Source of the DNA: Phytophthora sp. 'mugwort'
Taxonomy: Eukaryota; Oomycota; Peronosporomycetes; Peronosporales; Peronosporaceae
Assembly (NCBI GenBank): GCA_033558025.1
Contig: JAUCEF010000017.1
Location: 2,914,001 to 2,978,000, forward strand
Length of the DNA stretch: 64,000 bases
Direction: 5' to 3'
Position numbers and translations under genes: made by a program. Every line of letters starts with the position of its first letter. Position 1 is the first letter of the stretch. Positions 30,939 through 40,869 of the stretch are shown piece by piece. The notes under the pieces are model-generated. The model did no database searches, was not told the DNA's origin, and was given only the letters and a program-made list of their open reading frames with translations.

Positions 30939-33900
30939 ATGACGCTGCTGGCTGCGCATCGCTCCATTCAGAGCCGACTAGCGCCTCGCTCCAACCAGGA
31001 CCAGAAGCGACGAGTGCGTCAACTCACTCCGTAAGTTGTGGACGTAAGTTTTATACCGCTGCGTACTCACTCTTTTTTTCTGTGGCGTAGTCTAAGCGGT
31101 GATGAAAGTGGTCGACGTACACCCGAGTCTCCGTCAGATAAACAGCTACCGGACGTCACTCAACAAACTATCCAACGAGCTATACGACGATCAACTACCA
31201 GCATTAGAAAGCTCCGAACCAGCAGCACAATCAAGCTTCAGGAGCTGCCAAAGTCTCGCTCGGTTGGATGGCCTCACGGACAGAAATCTCCTGGTCATTA
31301 CAAGCTTTTCGTCAAACAGGAGGAGATTTCTTCAAACCAAGAAGATAAATGTGCTCTGTCTTCACGACAAGCTCAGCAACAACCCGGAAAACCTTCAGCT
31401 TTGGACTTGATACTGCCCCGTGGGTCGAACGATCCCCTTGAGGCTCCACTGACGGATGTTCCGTTGCAACTACTGCAAGGCACACGCGTTGATTTACGTC
31501 GCTGGAGTGTGATCGTGTCGGACCAGACATTGCATCGTGTAGCAGCACACAACCGTCGTGTTATCAATACCCGTCTCCAGGCCCAGAAGCTGCGAGGTCT
31601 GCTTGGTTGTGTGCGTCAACGCAGCTATTTATTGAGTAACGAAGAGGAGACTCAAGAACTCTCGTTGACACAGTCAGATACACGAAACCAGACAACTGAA
31701 GCTTTGCTGCTTACAGGAGCTGAACGTATCACGGATGCTGGTTTAGCTGCGATCGCACTGGCAGTCCCGACTTTAAGAGAGCTCGCGATCGCCGGTGCTG
31801 GTCAAGTCACAGATGCAGCACTACGGGTTTTAGGCGAGTATTGTTCCCAACTGGAGCGTTTGGATCTCTCCGCTCTAACTGGAGTACGTGGTGCCGGGTT
31901 AGCCGCTCTTGTTGACCGCTGTGGTGCTTCACTTACGCGTCTGAGCCTCGCAGATTGCTCCCAACTGGGCGATTGGGTACTCCGTCGATGTCTTTATGCT
32001 GCTCCAAGACTCACGCATCTGAATCTTTCGCACTGTTCACAGGTGAAGGATGCCTTGCTTGAAACACTAGCAACGCAATGTCCATTCTTACGGAAGCTTG
32101 AGCTCAGTGGCTGTCTACAGATTTCGGATAGAGGTGTGGTGCGAATCGCACAGAGCAGTCGGTATCTCGAGTACGTCGCGCTCGAGCGGCCCAGTGGCGT
32201 ACGAGGTGTCGAGCAGTTTACTGATGCTTCGTGGACAGCTCTCGGGGACTTTTGTCGGGATCTGCGTGTGGTTTTATTAGCGGGAAGCAGCGCACTGACG
32301 GATGCTGGTGTGCAGTGGATGGCATCTCGTTGCGGTCACTTGACGCGACTTGATCTCAGTGGCGTACTGGGCCTTACGGACGCAACGTGTGCAGCGTTAG
32401 GAGCTGGATGTCCCGAGCTGCGAGCGCTACGGATCAATAACGTCAAAGGCATTTCAGATGTGGGTTTGCGGCTTCTAGCGACGGGCTGTACCAAGCTGGA
32501 GCTGCTTCATGCCGCGAACTTGTACCTCGTTTCAGACGGGAGCAACCGCGATTTTGGTCTCGAAGGTCTCCGTGCGATCGCTAGCAAGTGTTCGAAGTTG
32601 CAAGATGTCAATCTAAGTGGCTGTTTCCAGCTCCAAGAGCGTGCGCTCATGGCAATTGGCGCGAGTTGTCGTGCCTTGCAACGACTGAGGCTGCAGGCCT
32701 GTCCTGACATCACCTTGGCTGCTGTCACTGCCGTGTTACAAGGCTGTCAGCAGTTGACGCTGCTTGATCTCTCTGGGGTGCGTCGATGCGATGACCGTAT
32801 GCTCCGTGCCGTCGCCAAGTACGGCTTCTCTGTAACGCAACTTGTTGTCGTTGGATGCGATCGCGTCGGAGACAACGGGCTCAGATCGCTTGCTGGGGCG
32901 CGTGCAGACCAACTCGAGCTGCTCGATCTCACGGGCTGTCACTTGGTCTCGGACGTCGGACTCAATGCACTTTGTGACGCTTTTCAACGCCCCAAGCTGG
33001 CACATCTCGTGCTGGCTGGTTGTCCACTCATCACTCAAGACCCGATCGCACGTCTTGCGTTCGTCTGTCCACAGCTTCTCACGCTCAGTGTGCATGGCTG
33101 TCGGGTATCTGCTCGCGTACTTCAAAGTCTCAGCTCGTCGTGGCCGTTTGGTGAGCTGCGTCTACCCGTCGCGGGTTCTGCAGCCGGAAGCTACGCCCAG
33201 ATGGGTCTTTTTCCTGGGCCACGGGCGAAAGATCGACGGTATGTGGCTGAATTCGGCAAGTCGTGGGCTGCTGCTGTTACCATCCAGGTACGAAGCGTCT
33301 TCCTCGTCTTTGTTGTCGTCGTTTCCTGCTAACATATCTCGTTCATTAGAATCTCTTTCGTGCTCGAGTAGCTCGACGGCACGCGCTTGAACGACGACAA
33401 GAAGCACTGCAACATGCAGTTGCTCGAAGGCTGCAGAGCCTTTGGCGCGGACGACAAGCACGACGACAAGCTTTGATCTTAAAGATGAAGGTCTCACATC
33501 TCGAGCATTGCGCGAGTGTCATTCAACGACAGTATCGTGCAACTCGACACGCTCGACGTGTACAGAACGCACGGCGAGAGGAAGACGAGAGACAACGTTT
33601 GCTAGCTGCGGTTCTGGTCCAACGCAGATACCGAGCGATGCGGGCCAGACGCGAAGCCCGTCGCCTCGTAGCCAAAAGGCGACGCGAGTTTGTCCGCGAG
33701 ACGCAAGCTGCATGCCAAGTGCAGCGTCAGTTTCGACGACGCGTCCAGCGCAACAAGTTGCGTCTCATGCAGGCGCAGCAGCTCGCGCGTTCGCGACGGG
33801 AACGCTCGGCCAGTGTCCAGATCCAGCGTCAGTATCGTGGTCGCCGAGCTCGACGACTGGCGTTCGCTCTTCGGGAGGATCAGCGTCGTGTCTTCGAGCT

Positions 33901-35298
33901 GCAGCAACGCTGTGCTGTACGTGTACAGGCCCAAATTCGGCGTGTTCGTGCATTGCATCAAGTTGCACGACGGCGTCACGCGCAGATGGAGCGGGAGCAG
34001 GCAGCTATTAAACTCCAGACAATCTTTCGAGCTCGACGTGGACGCGAGGCTGCTGGATTGTTAGCGTTGACGAAGCAGCGGCGAGAGCACGAGCTGGCAG
34101 CTCGTCGCCTGCAGCATCATTGGCGTACGAGACGCGATCGTCTTGCAGTGGTCCTGGTGGCTGAGACGCGACGTATGCGTCACCAGCAACGGTCGGAAGC
34201 TGCTGGGGTTATTCAACGCGCGGTTCGGATGTTCCAACTACGTCGTCGAGCACGGAATATTGTGCGTGAGTTGCTCGAGATGCAGCAACGTATGGAAGAG
34301 ATGAAACGATGGGCGTCGACGCTCGTGCAGTCCTATTGGCGACGGCGTCAAGCGTATCGACAGGTTTGTGCGGCACGAACAATCCATCGCACACGCTGGA
34401 AACAGCTTGTCGACACGCACAACCGGCACGGCGCCGGCCACGGCGCACCATTTTTCTACGTACGTACTTGGATAAAATCTACTTCCTGTGGATAATTGTA
34501 ACTCACGAAGAGATTTTTGTAACTTTTGCTGTAGAACCAAGTTACTGGCGAAATTCGGTGGCGTTTGCCACGTGAACTTTTAGCACTTTCAGTTCGCCCG
34601 ACTTGCGCTCAATGTGGTGAGTCTTCCAGTTTGTCATTAATTATCACAGCACGTGCCACAAAACGCAAACTAATGCTTGCTATAACGTTTTAGAAACTTT
34701 GGAGAGTGCCAGCTTCGAGTGTGCTACGTGTGGCGAGTTTTTCTGTGATCAGGTGCGTTTGTTATCATACTGTGAGGTTGGAGTTATTAGATTGTATCTT
34801 ACGTCATATCATGAACAGTGCGATGTTGTCGTACATGGCGGAGGTAAACGGCGACTGCATAACAAGCGCAAGCTGTTTGACTATTACGGACGACGTCGCG
34901 ACTACGGGGATGGCGAATTCCCTTCCATTTGGCCATCGGAAATCCTTCAAGATGTCTCGAGGGGCTACGATTTCGTGAATTTAGTGCCACGCAACAACTA
35001 CCAGGATATGCTACAGGAAATTTCACGGTTCGTGTCGGTATCGACAGGTAACTGGGACGACGAGACGGCAGCTTCTGCTACATCATCTCCAGCAGTTGCT
35101 TTAGCGTTCGCCGCTGGCTTAGAGCGACCTGCTGGACCTCTTCATCAGCTCCTGTTCCATGAAGAAGACTTTGATGAAAACGGCAAAAGTCTCTGGGAAA
35201 GCTTCTACGACTATGCACAAGGAGAATATCGATACTACCACCGCACTTCTAAACGAGTTGTATCGCACCCACCAGGTCAACAGGAAATGTTAACATAG
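30939..35298 (+). CDS. Large LRR (AMN1/F-box type) + multi-IQ + WW + B-box-like protein
   Basis: Six exons: 30939-31030, 31091-33287, 33350-34459, 34535-34616, 34694-34752 and 34819-35298. They sum to 1,340 codons (1,339 aa). Domains: residues ~245-725, about 17 Cys/Leu-type LRRs as in FBXL/AMN1 (for example LTRLDLSGVLGLTDATCAAL); ~755-1115, eleven or twelve IQ motifs (IQRQYRGRRARR, VQRRYRAMRARR), which bind calmodulin or light chains; ~1120-1147, a WW-like module (APFFYNQVTGEIRWRLP); ~1154-1195, a B-box-like zinc finger (CAQC...CATCGEFFCDQCDVVVH...RRLH); and ~1305-1332, a second degenerate WW-like motif (YRYYHRTSKRVVSHPP). No F-box was seen before the LRRs. The role is unknown; a calmodulin-regulated scaffold is an inference from the domains. 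Confidence 0.87.
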
Positions 35299-35865
35299 TC
35301 AAATAGTCAAATAACAGGTTACAATACCCGCCAGAATTCGCAAGCATATTCGGCATGCTTTTATCAAAATTTAACGTGCTATTTACGGGTTCATCTCTTG
35401 CACCAAACGTGTCATGTGCAGCACATTACCAACCACGTACCATATCGACAGATAGCAGTAAGACGTGATCCTGTTTCCTGTTTGTTGTTCGTTGCTTTAT
35501 ATGCAATTCTCTGTCTATATGTGCACAGTATCCAATCAGCAATAACACAAAAACACACATTAGGTCCGACTGCCGACAAGAAGAAGCTCATGCGCACAAA
35601 ACATAGAAGGCCAAATATCATTGGATTCGATCTACACATCGCGACACCACGTTTCGGTTAGGGAGGCTTTCGCGTCAACGTCCTGGGGGCGTTTTCTCGG
35701 TACAAACCTTCCAGCCTCATTAGAGCAGTTCAATCACCAGTCCGTGGCAATCTTGTAGTCCCAACTCGCAAATGCTTAACGCACGTAAAAAAAGAAAAAA
35801 AAATAAGAAAAAGAGAGAGACCTCGCTTGCTTAGTCGACGTCGTATGTCCTTGTCACCAATACGC
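35299..35865. other. Intergenic between convergent genes
   Basis: 567 bp of 3' flanks, including an A/G-rich tract near 35,789-35,820. No gene or structured RNA was recognised. Confidence 0.5.
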
Positions 35866-38366
35866 TTAGAAAAGTTCGTTCTTCTCAAACTTCTCCACTG
35901 GGAAGTAGGTCACCTTAACGATGTTTCCGCCAAACTTTCGTCCGTTCAAGGCCTGTATCCCCCAACACTGGTGAGTACAACGCACATCAAGTAGGATTAC
36001 AGACTATCCACATACCTTCAAGGCAGAAACCGCGTCTTCTTCCTTTCCGAAACGAACGTAGATGCAGCCTAAGCCAGGAACCTCCTCGCCGTCCTGAACC
36101 ACAGTAAAAGTCTTGTGTTAGTCATCGTAATTCCCCTGTGTACCCCACTACAGCGTCACTAAACAAACCTTGGGACGCGGGATCTCCATGCCAATTACAC
36201 TTCCGAAACGCTTGCATTCCTCCTCTACATCTTCAGCAAGATCAGCATATTCTTCGTCATCTCTTAGCTCATCAATTGACACCATATTCGCCTGTACACA
36301 CACAAAATGTTGTTAGCATCCAAGCCGTACCCCGATAATCCTGACGTGTAGGTTCTCACCAGTTTCAAGACAGCACTCGGCTGATCCTCAAGATTTGAGG
36401 CTGCAATCGGAAGAGCTCCGAGGGCTGCTCCACTCGTGTGAGGCTGACGTTGGACAGACAAAAGAATTCCACCAATACTTAGCCCGTTCAAACCTTCCAC
36501 AGCTTGCGCAGCGACATCTTTGTCCTCGTACTCGAACACAGCACTTCCCAAAGATGCCCCAGTAGCAGTGTCCTTCACCAGCGTGAAGCTTTTTAGTGCT
36601 CCAAAAGGCTCGACCAGTTCCTTCACTTGGTCCTCTGTCAGTACAACTGGAATATTCGACATGATGAGACGGTGATGCGACGAACCAGCCTCAGCATGGG
36701 CGGCCGGCTGGGCCGCTGCAACGGCAGACGAGGTCGCTTCCGCCAAGGAAAGCGACTCCAACGTCGTCGCCCCAGTGATGCCTGGCACAGCGGGCTGGGC
36801 AAACCAAGCCGGGTTTGGCGTACAGCCCAGGTTAGTGAGCGCAGTCTGCGCGCGTGCCGAGATCTGAGGCAATGGCTGAGGTGGGCCCATGAAACTACGC
36901 GGTCGCCCAAACTTCAGTGGCTGGCCCAAAAGCGAGAGTTGGTTCAACAACAACGCCAAGTTGCATTCCTCAACTGAGCGCATCTCACAGAAGGCAAAGT
37001 GTCCGTCCGTGGAGATCCAAGTGTTGACAATCGGGTTGCCAGGCTGAGTAGTGAGCCCCACTTGCTGGATAATTGTGCTCAGGAACTCCTGGAGCTGCGA
37101 ACCAGTCACGTTGGGAGGCAAATTGCCCACGTACAGCTCGCGTGCCGGCTTCTGGGCCACGGCGGCTGCCATCGTCACATTCGAAGCCTGCATCTTGGCG
37201 ATAATGTCTTGAAGACTCATCGTCGGATACTGGGCCATCAGCTGCGTAATAGTTGGATTCACCCCAGGTGCGGCCGGGGTGGTACCTGTAGCTGTAGGGG
37301 CGACAGCTTCGGGGGCCGGAGGGTGCTGGTGCGGCTGTGGAGAGCCCGTCGCGTCACGGACCGGTCGGTCACGTGAGCTGGAGCGATCATTGCGGCGACG
37401 ACGGTTGTAACTGGTACTACGGCTACGGCTATAGCCTCTACGATGGCTGCGACGATCACGATCGCGGTCACGTCCACGCGTACGTCTGTCTCTCGGAGGA
37501 GAGCGCGAGCGAGACCTCGAGCCACCACGTCGTCCACGTCGGCTACGGGACGAAGAACGAGAACGCGAGTACGACGAGGTACGGCGGTGGCGTCTGCGTC
37601 TCGACGATCGCGACGGCGATAGTGGAGACCCCGATCTTGACCGCCGGCTGCTCTTCCTGGAAGAAGACGGTCTGTGACGGTCTTCTTTCTCCTTCTTCTC
37701 GTCCTTCTTGTCCTCCGTCTTCTCATTCTCAGTGTCTTTCTTCCCGTTATCTTCCTCATCCTTCTTGCTCTTCTCCGTGACCTTCTTCTCCTTTTCTTTT
37801 TTCCCTCCTTCCGACAGCGATGGCTTCCCTTTGCTCATGGACATGGAACGGGACCGACTGGACGCGCGTCTCGATCGCTTCGAGTCCCGCACGTCCTTGC
37901 TGCGCGACGGAGAGCGCGACGAGCGGCGTTTGCGCGAGGACGATGAGTGATGTCGGCGGCGTCGGCCTGGAGACCTCGAGCGCGAGCGGGATCGGGACGT
38001 CGGCGAACGGGATCGCGACAGCGACCGACGTCTAGTGCCCGATGATTTCCTGCGCGAACTACGGTGCTCCCGGTCACGACGCCGCGGGGATCGCGCGCGC
38101 CTCGAGCTGCGCGACGTTCTGTAGCTTCGACGGTCGTCGGCGGTCCCCGGGGAACTCGTCTCGACCCGGTCCTTGGGCTTGTCCAGATTCTTGGAAGGCT
38201 CCGCGTCCGCCGTGCTCTCGCTCTCCGTGCGGCGTTTCTTCCAGCCAGACTCGCGCAGCTTGTTGCGGATGGCTTCTTCGCTCTCCTCGCCGCGCGTCGG
38301 GCTCGGGGACGCCTTGTGGCGCCCGTGACGACGGCCCGATTCGACCTCTTCCTCGCGTCGCCCCAT
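35866..38366 (-). CDS. U2AF large subunit (U2AF65-type splicing factor)
   Basis: Binds the polypyrimidine tract and helps recruit U2 snRNP to the 3' splice site. Four exons: 38366-36360, 36291-36169, 36093-36016 and 35952-35866, totalling 765 codons (764 aa). The N-terminal ~345 residues form a long RS domain containing a Lys/Glu/Asp-rich insert (~195-230). RRM1 begins RELYVGNLPPNVTGSQL, RRM2 begins HRLIMSNIPVVLTEDQV, and the C-terminal third RRM (UHM) includes LGCIYVRFGKEEDA and ALNGRKFGGNIVKVTYF. At 764 aa it is much longer than human U2AF2 (about 475 aa), because of the RS region. It shares a 92-bp divergent promoter with IFT56. Confidence 0.93.
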
Positions 38367-38458
38367 CTTGTCTTTTTAAACTGGGATCCGTGCGGGGGAG
38401 TGGTTACCAAACCTTCGTGTGGTACACAAACGTTAGTGTGTCGCACATTATATCGAAG
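38367..38458. promoter_or_regulatory. 92-bp divergent promoter, U2AF / IFT56
   Basis: The start codons of two divergent genes are only 92 bp apart, so 5' leaders and core promoters must overlap or be bidirectional. No canonical initiator was recognised inside. Confidence 0.5.
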
Positions 38459-40186
38459 ATGGCTACCTTTGCGATCTTGAAGCGACGCGTAGCCATTTCA
38501 GCCATGTACGTGGCCAAGCCCAAGCAGACGCAGCGCGCCAAGGCGCAGGAGATCGCGCGCGTGAAGACTAAGAAAGGTCCGACGGTGGAGGAATGTGTGG
38601 CCAAAAGAGACTTTACCGGAGCCTCGGCCATCCTCGAGTTCAACCTCAAGAGCGACGACGGGGCGGCTGTGACGGGGCCAGCCAAGGCCGAGGAGAAACG
38701 CAAGACGCTGCTATGGCTGGCGTACGCTGCCTTCCATCTCGGCAACTACCAGCGAGCGTTGGATGCCTATGCACAGCTGCGAGACGTGGACGACACGCCC
38801 GAGATCTTCCTCTATCGAGCGTGCTGCCTCTTCTACTTGCAAATGTACAAGGAGGCCGCGAAAGAGGCCGAGAAAGGTCCTGCCGGTCAACTGCAGAATC
38901 GATTGCTGTTCCATTGTGCACACAAAGTGGGGGATGAGGACAAATTGCTCGTGTATCACCAGCAGCTCACAGACTCCAAGGAAGACCAGCTATCGCTCGC
39001 GGCGATCCACTACTTCCGGAATCATTTCCAGGAAGCCACAGACATTTACAAAAGGTTATTGCTTGAAAACCGGGACGATATCGCACTAAATGTCTATGTA
39101 GCCATGTGTTATTACAAGCTCGACTACTACGACGTGTCGCTCGAGATCATGCAGGCCTACCTGCAAGCATTCCCAGATAGTGTCGTGGCTGTGAACGTCA
39201 AGGCATGCAATCAGTTCAAGCTCTACAATGGAGCTGCAGCCAAAGATGAGGTCAAGACGCTTACAGACAGAGGTTACAACATCGAGCAGAATGACCTTGT
39301 GAGCCATAACATGGTGGTGTTCGAAGACGGGCAGAACGCGCTTCGGGTGCTGCCACAGTTCGTGGACGCGCTACCCGAAGCGCGACTGAACTTGGTAGTG
39401 TACTACCTCAAGCACGACAAGCTTCAGGAGGCGTACGAACTCATCAAAGATGTCGAGCCATCGACGCCACAGGAATATATCCTCAAGGGAGTAGTGCACG
39501 CGACTTTGGGGCAGTCAACATCGTCTCGACAGCACATTAAGACGGCCCAGCAGTATTTCCAGCTCGTGGGCTCGTCCCCTACTGAGTGCGATACGATTCC
39601 TGGACGGCAGTGCATGGCGTCGTGCTTCTATTTGCTCAAACAGTTCGAGGACGTCAATATTTACCTCAACTCGATCAAGCAGTACCTCTATAACGAAGAC
39701 GATTTCAACTGGAACTTCGGCATCTCGCTCTGCAATACCGGGTCGCACCAAGAAGCGCTGGAAACACTGCTACGTGTGCAGCAAGAGGATTACCGTCACG
39801 ATTACTGTTACGTGAGCTGGCTGACAAGATGTTACATTTTAAATCACAATCCGTCCGCGGCGTGGGATCTGTACCTCAAGCTCGACAACTCGGATGACTC
39901 GTTCAACTTGCTGCAGCTGATCGCTCACGACTGCTACAAAATGGGCGAGTTCCTTTATGCTGCTAAGGCCTTCGACATTCTCGAGCGTCTTGACCCGGAC
40001 CCCGAGTACTGGGAAGGTAAGCGTGGAGCCTGCGTCGGCGTCTTCCAGCGCGCAGTAGCTGGTAAGGCCACCCGAGTAGAGCTCGAAGAAGTGCTGAGCA
40101 TTCTCAAGGCGAACAACAATCCACAGGTCGAGTACATCGTACGCATTATGAAGAAATGGGGGGCTGAGAATGGTATCAACGTCTGA
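38459..40186 (+). CDS. IFT56: Intraflagellar transport protein IFT56 (TTC26/DYF-13)
   Basis: TPR protein of the IFT-B complex, which carries a subset of motility cargo into cilia. Single exon, 575 aa (human about 554). Near-universal family blocks are visible: VAKRDFTGA, RLLFHCAHKVGDEDKLL, EDQLSLAAIHYFRNHFQEA, LNVYVAMCYYKLDYYDVS, VKACNQFKLYNGAAA, TPQEYILKGVVHATLGQ, SPTECDTIPGRQCMASCF and PEYWEGKRGACVG. The frame is open upstream to an ATG at 38042, but that overlaps the U2AF gene and has no homology, so I start at 38459 (MATFAIL); ATG 38504 is an alternative. Together with the dynein gene it points to a flagellated life stage. Confidence 0.96.
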   Translation: MATFAILKRRVAISAMYVAKPKQTQRAKAQEIARVKTKKGPTVEECVAKRDFTGASAILEFNLKSDDGAAVTGPAKAEEKRKTLLWLAYAAFHLGNYQRALDAYAQLRDVDDTPEIFLYRACCLFYLQMYKEAAKEAEKGPAGQLQNRLLFHCAHKVGDEDKLLVYHQQLTDSKEDQLSLAAIHYFRNHFQEATDIYKRLLLENRDDIALNVYVAMCYYKLDYYDVSLEIMQAYLQAFPDSVVAVNVKACNQFKLYNGAAAKDEVKTLTDRGYNIEQNDLVSHNMVVFEDGQNALRVLPQFVDALPEARLNLVVYYLKHDKLQEAYELIKDVEPSTPQEYILKGVVHATLGQSTSSRQHIKTAQQYFQLVGSSPTECDTIPGRQCMASCFYLLKQFEDVNIYLNSIKQYLYNEDDFNWNFGISLCNTGSHQEALETLLRVQQEDYRHDYCYVSWLTRCYILNHNPSAAWDLYLKLDNSDDSFNLLQLIAHDCYKMGEFLYAAKAFDILERLDPDPEYWEGKRGACVGVFQRAVAGKATRVELEEVLSILKANNNPQVEYIVRIMKKWGAENGINV

Positions 40187-40335
40187 AGACGTCAAACCTG
40201 TCCACAAGCAGTACTACCAGCTCTGCCGGTCAACAAGACAGTGATGTATCAATTCACTTCGATTCAAGTATCATTCCCATCGTTATCTTATGTGCCCCGA
40301 ATGTTTCGCTTCTTTAAGTGCATAGCACTTCCGTT

Positions 40336-40715
40336 TTACTTGGGTGACTGTGAACGTACACGCTGGATAGACCACGCGATTCCAAGTGACGCCACGAGGT
40401 ACATCAGCAGCTTCTTTTCGTGAGGGTTCTTCACTCCACTGCGCCAACGAAGGATCCCGACCAACATGGCAACCACGCCAAATTGTTGCAAGCGGTTCAA
40501 CCACTTGTTCCTATTCCTGCGACGGTTTGGTGAAGAAGGATATCGACCTCCGCTCTGTCCAGCTCCATCTGTGGGCACGATTTGGTCCTCAATCACGGGC
40601 GTCCTACACGTCAGCACAACGATTGAGTTCACGTTAATTCGCTACGTTAACATCATAAGCCTAGCGTCACTTACAGATGATTGGACAGTGCATGACGACT
40701 ACTTGACTTCCGCAT
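40336..40715 (-). CDS. Small protein with two predicted membrane helices
   Basis: Two exons, 40715-40675 and 40603-40336, joined across a canonical 71-nt intron (GTAAGT...TAG), give 103 codons (102 aa) starting MRKSSSRHALS. The middle is basic (NRRRNRNKWLNRLQQ). Two hydrophobic stretches follow: FGVVAMLVGIL and KLLMYLVASLGIAW. No family was recognised. The consensus splice sites and in-frame closure support a real gene, but the first exon is very short. It is convergent with IFT56 and shares orientation with the trehalose gene next door. Confidence 0.55.
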
Positions 40716-40869
40716 TACCGTGTCTGATGTCGCACTCCTCGAAACTCGACTATTACCATGCGATGATGATGAAAGGAACGGACGTGTGTCCCGCACGAAA
40801 GACTGCATATCCGACAGGGAATAATTGCGGTTGGACTGTTGAATTAGTCACGCAAACGTACGAAAAGAA

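Noticed and set aside
37259..38446. Arg-rich frames on both strands
   Set aside because: Out-of-frame readings of the U2AF RS domain.
38042..38458. Upstream extension of the IFT56 frame
   Set aside because: Overlaps the U2AF coding region and its promoter; the translation has no similarity to IFT56 N-termini.
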